Of a DNA stretch of 64,000 nt, positions 32,748 through 40,930 are shown piece after piece (position 1 is the first letter of the stretch; each line of letters opens with the position of its first letter). The stretch comes from Bacillota bacterium (GTDB lineage Bacteria > Bacillota > Clostridia > Christensenellales > Aristaeellaceae): NCBI GenBank assembly GCA_023411375.1, contig JAEYOW010000050.1:1-64000 (forward strand). The letters are read 5' to 3'. The position numbers were made by a program, and so were the translations under genes. The notes under the pieces are model-generated. The model searched no databases and was not told the origin of the DNA. It saw only the letters and a list, made by a program, of their open reading frames with translations.

Positions 32748-34061
32748 TCACCTCATGTTGCTTTCCACGCCCGCCTCAAGCCCAAGCCCGCGCAAGACGT
32801 TATAAAACGCATATTCCAGCGTTGGTTCCTGGTAACACCGGCAAAACTGCATCCGCACCGTGGAGGCATAGGAAATCATCGCGCAGCTATTGGCTGATTG
32901 GGGATGAGCGTCCATCAGGCACCGAATGTCCCTTATGTATTCGCACATGACATCTGGAAGATCAATTTCGCCAAGATTTGAAAGGGACAGGCAGCAGTTT
33001 CCATTGCCAAAAAGCTGATATGCAGCTTTCATGGCCAGGTTTTTCAGAGGCAGAGGCAGCAGGCGAACGAGAAGCGAACGTTCGGTTCTGACATTGGTTG
33101 CGGCGCATGCGGCCATTTCCTTACGGGTAATGAGCGTGCCCATCTGACATCGAACGGATTGGCAGATTTCATCAAAATCCCATTCTCCCAGATTGGGATT
33201 GATGTTGGCTGTGGGGCACAGCGAGAAGTTCCGTAATGTTTGACTCGGATACAACCTGCGTAGATTAACGGGAATGCCAATGGCAATCTCACGCTGCTTG
33301 GAACCGGACGCGCGATTTCGCTGGATTTGATAAAGCGCCTGCATCATGGCGGCGCACATAAGCCCAGTAAGCGTTACGCCGTGCGCCTTTGCGCATGAAA
33401 GTGCCTCTTTAAGGGAATATGATAAAATTGTATAAGTCAGGTATTTTTCTTTTGGAAGCGTGTCTTTTAACTGATAGGCTTTTACCTCGGATCGCTTTTG
33501 CGGCCATGGCCCGGCAAATTTGGGAAAACAATCCTCCAGCTCTTCCGCCTTTACCGGCTCGCGTCTGTCCAGAACGCCTTGCTCGCAGGGAATCGCGATG
33601 CCATATTTCTGTGTTAGATATTCTGCGAGAAGGGATTTAAAGAAGGTGATTGAACCGCTTCCGTCCGACACGGCGTGAAAAAACTCGAGCGACAGGGAAG
33701 GCCCGTCAACCAGCACGCGAAAGCCACATCTGCGGATTTCGCGAAAGGAGCGGTGCGTCAGAGGATAGGCCTTTTCAGCTTCAATGGGCGGTACGGCTAC
33801 CGTAGGCTCAAAGTAATACCAGAACAGGCCCCGGTGCAATGTGACGGCAATGGACGGAAAGCGCGGCATGGTGATAGCCAGGGCAGATCTCAAAATGTCC
33901 GAATCGACGTTTTCACTCAACGTTGCCGTCCAACGGTATTGATGGTTCTGCGTCCGAGAATAGGTTGCCGGGTAAATCTTTGCGGCGTTATCAAGCTTAA
34001 ACCAGGTTCTCTGAGGCGAGGGGGCTAACGGCGCCCGCCCGTTTTCTGCTTCCTCTTTCAT
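32748..34061 (-). CDS. Condensation-domain-like alcohol acetyltransferase family protein
   Basis: 437 residues from the ATG at 34061, which has AAGGAG seven bases upstream; longer in-frame versions lack a site. The active-site motif FFHAVSDGSGS (H-x-x-x-D-G, about residue 135) is that of condensation/acetyltransferase enzymes (AATase, PapA-like). The expected reaction is transfer of an acyl group from a thioester to an alcohol or amine. The stop overlaps the next gene's alternative GTG, so translation of the DUF6320 gene is probably coupled. The natural substrate is unknown. Confidence 0.75.
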   Translation of the reverse strand: MKEEAENGRAPLAPSPQRTWFKLDNAAKIYPATYSRTQNHQYRWTATLSENVDSDILRSALAITMPRFPSIAVTLHRGLFWYYFEPTVAVPPIEAEKAYPLTHRSFREIRRCGFRVLVDGPSLSLEFFHAVSDGSGSITFFKSLLAEYLTQKYGIAIPCEQGVLDRREPVKAEELEDCFPKFAGPWPQKRSEVKAYQLKDTLPKEKYLTYTILSYSLKEALSCAKAHGVTLTGLMCAAMMQALYQIQRNRASGSKQREIAIGIPVNLRRLYPSQTLRNFSLCPTANINPNLGEWDFDEICQSVRCQMGTLITRKEMAACAATNVRTERSLLVRLLPLPLKNLAMKAAYQLFGNGNCCLSLSNLGEIDLPDVMCEYIRDIRCLMDAHPQSANSCAMISYASTVRMQFCRCYQEPTLEYAFYNVLRGLGLEAGVESNMR

Positions 34062-34172
34062 CTCTCTTCTCCTTCGCATAAGCCCATATTCATCTGACTC
34101 AATCAAAATTGAGAACTGGCAGGATGGCGTGTCCGGCAACCGCTGGGGCATGACGGTCCAACCCTTATACTG

Positions 34173-34316
34173 TCAATGGCTGATGCGCATGATCAAATCA
34201 ACGATTTCCTTTATGCCCTTCTCAGTCATCAGGTCGCTGGCTACGGACAGAATATGCAGCCGCGTATCCGCCCGCGACTTGACGCCGCTCTCCTCTTTTC
34301 CATCCTGTCCGCTCAT
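34173..34316 (-). CDS. Small ORF, possible remnant of a TetR-type regulator
   Basis: 47 codons with a strong GGAGGCAGACAG site before the ATG. The product, MSGQDGKEESG then a helix-like stretch RLHILSVASDLMTEKGIKEI, resembles the first helix and turn of TetR proteins but stops before the recognition helix. No continuation was found in other frames downstream. It is upstream of, and in line with, the acyltransferase gene (112 bases). Either a decayed regulator or a real small protein. Confidence 0.4.
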   Translation of the reverse strand: MSGQDGKEESGVKSRADTRLHILSVASDLMTEKGIKEIVDLIMRISH

Positions 34317-34371
34317 CTGTCTGCCTCCAATCGGTCAACCGACCGAATGGAGGCAGACAGATGAGCGGACA
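34306..34371. repeat. 66-nt near-perfect palindrome with two divergent gene starts
   Basis: A perfect 24-bp inverted repeat (34306-34329 and 34348-34371), then one A-A mismatch, a 6-bp inner stem (34331-34336 with 34341-34346) and a four-base loop. Each arm contains GGAGGCAGACAG-ATG followed by codons for Ser-Gly-Gln, so both strands carry the same ribosome binding site and start. Confidence 0.8.
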
Positions 34372-34417
34372 ATCGTCGCGCGATTCTCAACACAAATTTG
34401 CCGGCAAAATAGCATGA
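34361..34417 (+). CDS. Very short ORF from the rightward arm of the palindrome
   Basis: 18 codons (MSGQSSRDSQHKFAGKIA) with the same GGAGGCAGACAG site as the leftward copy. It is followed 15-20 bases later by a terminator-like hairpin. It may be a truncated duplicate with no function. Confidence 0.25.
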   Translation: MSGQSSRDSQHKFAGKIA

Positions 34418-34432
34418 GCATCAAGAATGTCA

Positions 34433-34473
34433 AAAAACCGCAACCCACCAAAAATCATGGGTTTACGGCTTTT
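34433..34473 (+). terminator. Terminator-like hairpin right of the palindrome
   Basis: AAAACCG and ACCCA pair with TGGGT and CGGCTTTT across two small internal mismatches and an A-rich loop, ending in a short T run. Confidence 0.45.
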
Positions 34474-34516
34474 CTACTGCGCCTATCATACCATAAAAAG
34501 GATGAAAAGTCAAGTC

Positions 34517-34545
34517 TTGCATCCACCACGCAGGGCGCGTATACT
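34517..34545 (+). promoter_or_regulatory. SigA promoter of the DUF6323 operon
   Basis: TTGCAT (34517-34522), 17 bp, TATACT (34540-34545), ending 22 bases before the ATG at 34567. Confidence 0.7.
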
Positions 34546-34566
34546 GCGAAACCGGAGGTGGTTTTA

Positions 34567-35037
34567 ATGGAAAACCGCATGGAAATACGGCCTGCTGCGC
34601 TTCAACTGGCGGCGGCCGGGAATGAGCTAGCCGCAAGTAACTCGCTTTCTCAACGCTATGGCCTGTCGCTTACGGACGCTGAAATTCAGACGCTGGCGGA
34701 GTGCCGCGCTTCCGCTTTGCGCGACACTGGGCGCGTAGAGTTTGGCGGCGGTGTGCTGCCCGTATTGATCTACGCGTTTTGCGATTCGCCCTACCTGACG
34801 CGTGAAAACTACCTGGATACGTTGATAGAATTGCAGGACTCTTTTTATTATTTCAAGAATGAATCAGCAGGTTGGTTGTCGGACGACGAGCTGATCGAAG
34901 CGATGAGGGATGTGTTTAACGGCGTGGCGCAGGGCTCGCTTGATTATCTGGCAGGAACCTCTCTGGAGGAGCTGTGCCGCGATGCGCGGGCAGGCCGGGG
35001 CCTGATACGCGCAGACGCGCCCGAGGGCTGGAAGTGA
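34567..35037 (+). CDS. DUF6323-like protein, first gene of a three-gene operon
   Basis: 156 residues, ATG after GGAGGTGGTTTTA. Soluble and mixed helical. Visible features include LSLTDAEIQTLAECR, GRVEFGGGVLPVLIYAFCDSPYL and a phrase LQDSFYYFKNE. Similar proteins always sit before a DUF6179 gene in clostridia. Its stop overlaps the GTG of the next gene by four bases (GTGA), indicating coupled translation. Function unknown. Confidence 0.7.
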   Translation: MENRMEIRPAALQLAAAGNELAASNSLSQRYGLSLTDAEIQTLAECRASALRDTGRVEFGGGVLPVLIYAFCDSPYLTRENYLDTLIELQDSFYYFKNESAGWLSDDELIEAMRDVFNGVAQGSLDYLAGTSLEELCRDARAGRGLIRADAPEGWK

Positions 35038-35987
35038 CGCGCGCCGTGAACGGAACGGATATGACCGTTCCGGCGCAGGACACCCTTGCTTGGGAGGCGC
35101 TGGACGCGCAGGAGGCACAAAAGGTACAGGCCAGACTGGGGCGGCTGCTTGCCCGGCACGTTGCGCGCTATACCATGGGGGATAGCTCGTCCATTCCGAT
35201 GGAGACCGCTCAGGAACTGCTCGCTTCCATCTGCTACACGCTGAATGCCGCATTGGCGGAAAATGATGATGGGCCGCGCGGGCTGCTTGCGGGAGAGGGT
35301 CTGGAAGAACTTTTTGCAAAGGGATATGAAGTGCTGGAGCGGCATGTGCGGGAAGGACAAAAGCTTTGGATTGCCTCGCTGGAAGGGATGCCGGCCATCG
35401 AAAGCCGTTCCCTTCATGATACGCTCAGGGGGATAGGTTCCTTCTTTGACCGGTATGACCTTCGGTTTTTCGCGCACGAAATCCCCTGTGACCATATCGA
35501 CTACCAGCTTTGCCGGCCAGTGCCGGATACGCTTTTGGGCATTGCGTACGTGAACGAATACCTGCGCCGGGTCATTGTGGAAAACAGCGTGCTGGGCGCG
35601 TTTCGCCCCGAACTTGCCGCCGGGCTGCTCAAAGGCTATTGCCCGGACTACGAAGATCTGCTGGTCAATCTTTGCGAGCCTGTGGCGGCCTGTGCGATCG
35701 GGCTGGTGCTGGCCGGCGGCGAGCCGTTTTCACTCAATCTGACGGACATGCAAAGGCGGTTGCTCATGGAACGGCTTGCGGATATGGACGGGGATAGGGC
35801 GCGGACCGTTCTGGCATGCGCTGCCCGGCGTTTCTGCGGGCTGGCGGGTATTGCGGACGCGTTTGCCCAAAGTTATCTAGAACGCGTCGCGCGCGACCTG
35901 TATCCGCGTATCCGGGCGGCGCTGTCCACCGGCAGCCTGGAGGGAATTTTTCAAACGTTACCAATGGAAGGAGCGGAACGATCATGA
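35034..35987 (+). CDS. DUF6179-like protein
   Basis: 317 residues from the GTG at 35034 that overlaps the DUF6323 stop, with GAGGG upstream. Largely helical and soluble. Recognisable stretches are ARYTMGDSSSIPMETAQELL, FFDRYDLRFFAHEIPCDHIDYQL and YVNEYLRRVIVEN. No catalytic motif known to me. Its stop overlaps the DUF523 start (ATGA), so all three genes are translated together. Confidence 0.7.
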   Translation: MTRAVNGTDMTVPAQDTLAWEALDAQEAQKVQARLGRLLARHVARYTMGDSSSIPMETAQELLASICYTLNAALAENDDGPRGLLAGEGLEELFAKGYEVLERHVREGQKLWIASLEGMPAIESRSLHDTLRGIGSFFDRYDLRFFAHEIPCDHIDYQLCRPVPDTLLGIAYVNEYLRRVIVENSVLGAFRPELAAGLLKGYCPDYEDLLVNLCEPVAACAIGLVLAGGEPFSLNLTDMQRRLLMERLADMDGDRARTVLACAARRFCGLAGIADAFAQSYLERVARDLYPRIRAALSTGSLEGIFQTLPMEGAERS

Positions 35988-36412
35988 ATATTTTGATCAG
36001 CGCATGCCTGCTGGGCGTGCGTTGCCGGTACGATGGCGGGGGAAAGGCAATTGGGCGCCTGAATGAACTGATGCAAAAGCATACGCTGATCCCCGTATGC
36101 CCCGAGGTGTTCGGAGGCCTGCCCACGCCCAGGGAGCCTTCAGAAATCAGGGGCGGACGCGTCCTGTCAAGGAGCGGTCGGGACGTTACGGAGAACTTCA
36201 GGCGCGGTGCGGACGAAGCGCTTGGCCTGGCACGGCTTTATCACTGTGAATGCGCCTTGCTCAAGGAAAGAAGCCCGTCGTGCGGCTATGGCCGGATCTA
36301 TGACGGAAGCTTTACAGGCGGGCTTTGCAAGGGCGAGGGCGTATGCGCGGCGCTGCTTGCCCAAAACGGCGTGGTGGTTTTGGGCGAGTCGCGCGTGGCG
36401 GAGCTTCTATAA
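35984..36412 (+). CDS. DUF523/TudS-like iron-sulphur protein
   Basis: 142 residues; the ATG overlaps the previous stop by four bases and has GGAGCGG upstream. The conserved cysteines of the family are present: SACLLGVRCRYDG (near residue 8), VCPEVFGGLPTPR (near 40) and ERSPSCGYGRIYDG (near 96). TudS proteins use three cysteines to hold a 4Fe-4S cluster that removes sulphur from thiouracil. That activity here is inferred from the family; the link with DUF6323/DUF6179 is unexplained. Confidence 0.85.
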   Translation: MNILISACLLGVRCRYDGGGKAIGRLNELMQKHTLIPVCPEVFGGLPTPREPSEIRGGRVLSRSGRDVTENFRRGADEALGLARLYHCECALLKERSPSCGYGRIYDGSFTGGLCKGEGVCAALLAQNGVVVLGESRVAELL

Positions 36413-36563
36413 GCTGACGACCGGTCATTGCAACAATACGCTACCGGGTTTTATTCTTGGGTTCGGCTATTTGGGTGACCTAATGTTTTTTACCGACTCT
36501 GGCAACGCCTGCCGCTCAAAAGCTTCCACGGACCCTTGCGTCATGGCGTTTATATGCCGGCAT

Positions 36564-36597
36564 ACAAAAAGACCGCGCCATTTAGCGCGGCCTTTTT
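36564..36597. terminator. Bidirectional terminator between the TudS-like and SH3 genes
   Basis: CCGCGC/GCGCGG stem with a six-base loop, A run on the left and T run on the right. Confidence 0.85.
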
Positions 36598-36611
36598 GTG
36601 GAAAACCCAAA

Positions 36612-37568
36612 TTACTTTACAACGGTGAAGAAGTAACGGCTCACGTAGCCTTCCACGCCGTCGATCTCAGCCTTGCACCAGACGTCGCCCACGGAGGTCA
36701 CCTTGATTTCGGTGCCGACGGGGTACGCCTTGATGATGGAACTGTTCAGACCAGGGGCGGTGCGGAAGTTCACAATGCGGTTGCCGTTGGGGTTCACGAG
36801 CTTGGCCGTGAAGGGAGCCTCAGGCAACGTGCTGGAACCGTTGTCACCGGAGCCGGCGGTTACCTTGATGAACTTCTTCATCATGTAGCCGTTCTTGCCG
36901 CCGACCGTCACCTTGTAGAAGCTGCCGCTCTCGCCGCGCAGCGTCACATCGGTGCCGTTCTTGAAATAGCCGATTACGCGGGCATCGGTGCTGGGGGTCT
37001 CACGGAGGAGAAGCACCTGGTTCGCGCCGGGGTTGTTGACAACGCCCTGCTTGGGATAGCCCGTGGTGGAGTCGCCGCCATTGCCGCCGCCCTGCGAGGA
37101 GGAGCTCAGGTAACGGCTGTTCATGTAGCCGAGCTGCTCGCCGATCTGCACCTTGTACCAGCCGTTGCCGCGCAGCAGGACGGTTACCGCCGTGCCGGTC
37201 TTATAGCTGGTAATGATGTTACCTTCCAGGGAAGGCTGATCGCGCAGGTTGAGGCCGGCGCCGGTGTTGGTGCGCACATAAAGCGTGCTGTCGGAAGACG
37301 AGGAGGAGAGGTACTTGTTCATCACATAACCTTCCTTGCCGTCAACCTTCACCTTGTGCCATTCGGCGCCTTCCTCAGTGACGGTCATCCAGGTGCCGGT
37401 GGGATACTGCCCGAGCACTTCGCTGGTCAGCGAAGGCTCCTTGCGCAGGTTGAGCGATCCGCCCTTGACCACCATCATGGTCTCGGCCAGGGATACCAGG
37501 GGCAGCGCCAACACCAGCAGCAGGGCGAACACCCGGAGGCATCTTTTGTATAGATGGGTCTTTTGCAT
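36612..37568 (-). CDS. Secreted protein with four bacterial SH3 domains
   Basis: 318 residues from the ATG at 37568 (AGGAGGTATCCCC upstream). A signal peptide covers about 1-29 and ends near SLAE. Four SH3b repeats follow, each with a strand like LNLRKEPSL or VNFRTAPGL and a G-Y-V/M-N-K-Y/R-Y-L end. A Ser/Gly-rich linker sits between repeats 2 and 3. SH3b domains bind cell-wall peptides. No catalytic domain is present, so it is a wall-binding or adaptor protein. A stable nine-pair hairpin (37594-37614) lies in its 5' leader. Confidence 0.88.
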   Translation of the reverse strand: MQKTHLYKRCLRVFALLLVLALPLVSLAETMMVVKGGSLNLRKEPSLTSEVLGQYPTGTWMTVTEEGAEWHKVKVDGKEGYVMNKYLSSSSSDSTLYVRTNTGAGLNLRDQPSLEGNIITSYKTGTAVTVLLRGNGWYKVQIGEQLGYMNSRYLSSSSQGGGNGGDSTTGYPKQGVVNNPGANQVLLLRETPSTDARVIGYFKNGTDVTLRGESGSFYKVTVGGKNGYMMKKFIKVTAGSGDNGSSTLPEAPFTAKLVNPNGNRIVNFRTAPGLNSSIIKAYPVGTEIKVTSVGDVWCKAEIDGVEGYVSRYFFTVVK

Positions 37569-37917
37569 AAGGGGATACCTCCTTTTTGATATTGGCAAGG
37601 GGTTTCCCCTCGCCGTTCTCCCATCAGACGAATGGGGAAGGGCTTCCCTTGCGGAACTCCAATCAATATTCTGGCTAATTGATGGTCATAATGGAACAAC
37701 ATGGTAGATAAATGGAAAATATAGTGGGCTTTCACACTGGAAAACATCGAAAAATCATACAATTCAAAATCTGAGGATGGATGAATTTGGCAGGCTTTTT
37801 CCGCGAAAATTGGGGGATAAAATCGGCCGCTTGCCGGTTTTGGTAAGCATTGTTTGCGGCTTGGCACGGTTGACGGGGCAAGCTAGCGGTACGCCGATGG
37901 ACAGGGAGGGTGCGACG
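37569..37917. other. Intergenic region between the SH3 gene and the PRC-barrel gene
   Basis: Contains the SH3 gene leader with a hairpin (37594-37614) and AT-rich DNA to about 37760. No gene is supported. An ORF extending the PRC-barrel gene left to 37777 lacks a ribosome binding site. No strong promoter was found for either side. Confidence 0.5.
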
Positions 37918-38406
37918 GTGCTGACGAGTCTGCAAAGAATGGTTGGGTTGCCCGTGGTATGGCAGGACCGGCAAATCGGCTGTGTGGAACGCGCCGTGCC
38001 GAACGCGGGCGCAAGAAAACTCAGCGGCGTGGTGATCCGCCGCGGGCTTGGCAGCGCAAAGTGGGTCGCGCCGGACGCCATCGTCATGGTGGGCGAGCGG
38101 TGCGTGCTGATCAACCGCAAGCCGGGCCACATGCCGGATGGAAAGGAATGCTCGCTGTCGCGGGCGTTTCTGACAACGGGCGAGTGCGTTGGCGAGGTGA
38201 CGGACGCGGTGATTGCCGGCGCGACGCTCAGGCTTGTTGCGCTGGAGGTAAGCGGAGGACCGATCTACCGTCTGCTCGGGCGGCGCGGCTACGCGGCGGA
38301 CTACCGTGTTCGCGGCGCGGAAGGTAAGGCGGGTGAGGTGGTTGTGCCCAAGCTGTTGACATGGGCGGAGCTGGAGAGGTTGCTTGGAGAGGAGGACGAC
38401 GGATGA
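37918..38406 (+). CDS. PRC-barrel domain protein
   Basis: 162 residues from a GTG at 37918, chosen because GGGAGGG is seven bases upstream. It begins with a PRC-barrel pattern: LPVVWQDRQIGCVERAVP, then LSGVVIRRGLGSAKWV. A second barrel-like half (EVTDAVIAG, ALEVSGGPIYRLLGRRG) follows. PRC-barrel proteins are small adaptors; in clostridia similar ones precede YtxH-like and AI-2E genes. The stop overlaps the next ATG. Confidence 0.75.
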   Translation: MLTSLQRMVGLPVVWQDRQIGCVERAVPNAGARKLSGVVIRRGLGSAKWVAPDAIVMVGERCVLINRKPGHMPDGKECSLSRAFLTTGECVGEVTDAVIAGATLRLVALEVSGGPIYRLLGRRGYAADYRVRGAEGKAGEVVVPKLLTWAELERLLGEEDDG

Positions 38407-38546
38407 GCATGCTGAAAACCGCTATGGCGGGGGCGATTGGCTTTGCGGTTGGCGCGAGCGCCATGCTGCTGCCTGGCAATCAGAAGATGAAGCGTCAGGC
38501 GCAAAAGCAGGTGGATAAGCTGATAAAAATGTCGAAAATGTGGTAA
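38403..38546 (+). CDS. YtxH-like small membrane protein
   Basis: 47 residues. ATG overlaps the previous stop (ATGA) and has GAGAGGAGG upstream. One hydrophobic segment (about 5-23) is followed by a lysine-rich helix (MKRQAQKQVDKLIKMSKMW). Likely a single-span inner-face membrane protein; function unknown. Confidence 0.75.
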   Translation: MSMLKTAMAGAIGFAVGASAMLLPGNQKMKRQAQKQVDKLIKMSKMW

Positions 38547-38724
38547 TGCCGGTGGCGAGCAAGGCGCGGGGAAAATTCCCCGCCCTTTCCCGCTTTCTAG
38601 TATAGCCGGGAGGATGGGGCATTAGCCCCGACAGGCGACCGAAATTTAACGTTTGCGCCGAAAAATTCGTATAGCCTTGACGCGGTGGCAAGCCGAGCCA
38701 GGGCCGACAAGGAGGAAGCAAACC

Positions 38725-39774
38725 ATGCAGGCCAAGGAGAGAAGTCAACCGCGCCTGCGCTGGCAGATCGTTGCGGCAGTGGCGGCGGCGGCTGTGCTGA
38801 TATGGGCGCGGGAACTGCTGTGGCAGGCCATATTACAGCTCTTTTTTGGGTTGCTCGTCGCCATGGCAGCCCTGCCGGTGATGAGGCTTCTGGAAAAAAA
38901 GCTATCGCCCGGCCTGGCGGCTTCGCTTGCAATGATGAGCCTAAGTCTTTCCTTAATTCTATCGCTTCTGCTGCTAATCCCTCCGATTATGGCGCAGGGC
39001 AAGCAGCTGGTGGGTATGCTGCCGGCACTGTACGCGCGCATAGACGAATGGGTTGGATTGGGCCAGGCATGGCTGGTGGAAAATGGCGTTCCTGTGGATG
39101 AAGGGATGAAATCCTCACTGTTTGAAAAAGGGCAGGAGCTTCTTTCAGGCGCGGCGCCGTCGGTGATGGCATGGGTGAGGGGCGCGGCCGGCAGCGTTGG
39201 CAAATGGATGCTGGCGCCCGTCTTTGCCTACTATTTTCTGCGAGACCGAAAAAGGATTGGGGAGTGGCTTTTGATGCTGGTCCCCATCAGCAAGCGGGGT
39301 CTTACCATTAAGCTGCTACGGGAAATGCGAAGGGAAACAGCCGGCTATCTGCGCGGCCAGCTGATGGTATCCGCCGTGGTGGGCGGCCTTACGGCGGTCG
39401 GCCTGCTGTTTTGCGGCGTACCGGCTTGGCTGCTGCTGGGTCTGCTCATGGGAGTCTTGGAGCTTATTCCATATGTGGGTCCATTTCTTGGCGGCGTCAT
39501 CGTCGTTCTTTTTTCACTGCAAGGCGGCTTGTCGCGCACCCTGTGGGCCCTGGGTGTGGTGATTCTGGTTCAGCAGCTGGAGGGCGGTATGCTGTCTCCT
39601 CAGCTGATGAGCGACGCGACGCGCCTGCATCCGGTGGCTGTTTTGCTGTGTGTGATGATTGGCGGCGCGGCGGGCGGGATGGGCGGCATTTTGCTGTCGG
39701 TACCGCTTCTGCTGTGCATGCGCGCGGCGCTCAGGGTAATCGGCCTTTACCACGCGCAGGAAGGGAAAACATAA
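38725..39774 (+). CDS. AI-2E (YdbI/YtvI-like) family transporter
   Basis: 349 residues, ATG after AAGGAGGAAGC. About eight hydrophobic segments with the family pattern: an N-terminal pair, a long amphipathic central loop, LAPVFAYYFLRDR, then ELIPYVGPFLGG and QQLEGGMLSPQLMSD. Family members export AI-2 or exchange sodium for protons. It lies before ireB-ruvX, where many Clostridia have alaS in between; alaS is absent here. Confidence 0.9.
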   Translation: MQAKERSQPRLRWQIVAAVAAAAVLIWARELLWQAILQLFFGLLVAMAALPVMRLLEKKLSPGLAASLAMMSLSLSLILSLLLLIPPIMAQGKQLVGMLPALYARIDEWVGLGQAWLVENGVPVDEGMKSSLFEKGQELLSGAAPSVMAWVRGAAGSVGKWMLAPVFAYYFLRDRKRIGEWLLMLVPISKRGLTIKLLREMRRETAGYLRGQLMVSAVVGGLTAVGLLFCGVPAWLLLGLLMGVLELIPYVGPFLGGVIVVLFSLQGGLSRTLWALGVVILVQQLEGGMLSPQLMSDATRLHPVAVLLCVMIGGAAGGMGGILLSVPLLLCMRAALRVIGLYHAQEGKT

Positions 39775-39825
39775 GCGGTTTTTGCATGAATGCGGTTTCC
39801 CTGCCGGCTAATCCCAATAAACGCT

Positions 39826-39853
39826 TTGCAAAGTATAATATTTGGTGTATAAT
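39826..39853 (+). promoter_or_regulatory. SigA promoter of the ireB-ruvX-DUF1292 operon
   Basis: TTGCAA (39826-39831), 16 bp, TATAAT (39848-39853). A second TATAAT lies at 39834-39839. Start of transcription is about 30 bases before ireB. Confidence 0.6.
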
Positions 39854-39887
39854 ATTATCTGTATCACCTCAAGGGAGGGACGCACCC

Positions 39888-40148
39888 ATGACGGAAATGA
39901 ACGGAACGACGAAGTTTTCGCCCATTGTGGAAGGAGATCGCGACGCCAGCGCGATTCTTTCGCATGTTTACCGCGCGCTGCAAGCCAAGGGATATGACCC
40001 CGTCACCCAACTGGTAGGGTATCTCATTTCGGGCGACCCAACGTATATTACCAGCTACGGCCAGGCGCGCAGCATGATTTGCCGTCTGGAGCGCGACGAG
40101 ATCATGGAGGAGCTCGTGCGGGTCTACCTGCAGGGGCTTGACGGCTGA
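39888..40148 (+). CDS. ireB: IreB (DUF965) regulatory phosphoprotein
   Basis: 86 residues, ATG after AAGGGAGGG. Contains the family core: ASAILSHVYRALQAKGYDPVTQLVGYLISGDPTYI and EIMEELVRVYL. In Enterococcus IreB is phosphorylated on N-terminal threonines by the PASTA kinase IreK and affects cephalosporin tolerance. Here threonines at 7 and 8 lie in a matching position. The stop overlaps the ruvX start. Confidence 0.93.
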   Translation: MTEMNGTTKFSPIVEGDRDASAILSHVYRALQAKGYDPVTQLVGYLISGDPTYITSYGQARSMICRLERDEIMEELVRVYLQGLDG

Positions 40149-40573
40149 TGGCCGAAGAAGCGGGACGGATTATCGCGCTGGATGTGGGGGATGTGCGCAT
40201 CGGCGTGGCAGTGAGCGACCCCGCGGGAATCATCGCGCAGCCGGTGGAGGTTTACAAGCGCGTGGGGTATACGCCTGACTGCAAATACGTACTGAGCCTT
40301 TGCCAGCGGTTTGACACCCGGCGCGTGCTTCTTGGCCTGCCGTTGAACATGGATGGAACCAGGGGCGCGCAGGCTCAAAAGGCATTGGATTTTGGCGGCG
40401 TGTTGGAAAACGCGGGCCTCCGGGTATACTATCAGGACGAGCGCATGACCACCATGACGGCCGAGGACGTGCTTATCAGCGGGAATGTGCGCCGTGAGGA
40501 CCGCAGACGCTATGTCGACAAGGTGGCTGCGACTGTCATATTGGAACAATGGCTGGCCTCGGGCGGCAAATAA
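40148..40573 (+). CDS. ruvX: RuvX/YqgF family RNase H-fold nuclease
   Basis: 141 residues. Motifs: IIALDVGDVRIGVAVSDP with the first catalytic Asp, LGLPLNMDGTRGAQAQ, and DERMTTMTAEDVL, with a late Asp in YVDKVAATVIL. Related proteins resolve Holliday junctions and mature 16S rRNA. Its start overlaps the ireB stop (TGATG), as in other Firmicutes. Confidence 0.93.
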   Translation: MAEEAGRIIALDVGDVRIGVAVSDPAGIIAQPVEVYKRVGYTPDCKYVLSLCQRFDTRRVLLGLPLNMDGTRGAQAQKALDFGGVLENAGLRVYYQDERMTTMTAEDVLISGNVRREDRRRYVDKVAATVILEQWLASGGK

Positions 40574-40600
40574 TCCCCGGCCGGCGGAAAGAGGAACGAC

Positions 40601-40927
40601 ATGGAAGACGGCAATCTGGTGCAGCTTCAGGATGAAAACGGAAAAGACGTGAATTTTGAGCATCTTATGACGGTTGAGCATGAGGGCTCCTATTATGTGG
40701 TGCTTGAAGCCACGGAGGATATGGACGACTGCAAGGAAGGCGAAGCCATCATCCTCAAAATTGTGCGCGACGAAAAGAGCGGCGAGGATGTTTACGCCAC
40801 CATCGAGGACGAGGCGGAGTTTAACACCGTGTTTGACAAATGCATGGCCGCCATGGAAGAGGAAGAGGAAGACGAGGCGGCGGCGCTGGAGCTTGAGGCT
40901 ATCGACCTGGATGGGGACGAGGAGTAG
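40601..40927 (+). CDS. DUF1292 acidic protein (YrzB-like)
   Basis: 108 residues, very acidic, with the DUF1292 core VNFEHLMTVEHEGSYYVVL and EAIILKIVRDEKSGEDVYATI. Ends in a Glu/Asp-rich tail. Conserved third gene after ruvX in Firmicutes. Function unknown. Confidence 0.88.
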   Translation: MEDGNLVQLQDENGKDVNFEHLMTVEHEGSYYVVLEATEDMDDCKEGEAIILKIVRDEKSGEDVYATIEDEAEFNTVFDKCMAAMEEEEEDEAAALELEAIDLDGDEE

Positions 40928-40930
40928 GCC

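Noticed and set aside
34129..34566. N-terminal extension of the DUF6323 gene
   Set aside because: Passes through the palindrome, a terminator-like hairpin and the promoter; the ATG at 34567 has the ribosome binding site.
36207..37553. Rightward ORF opposite the SH3 gene
   Set aside because: Runs through a terminator and the reverse strand of a gene with signal peptide and four SH3 domains.
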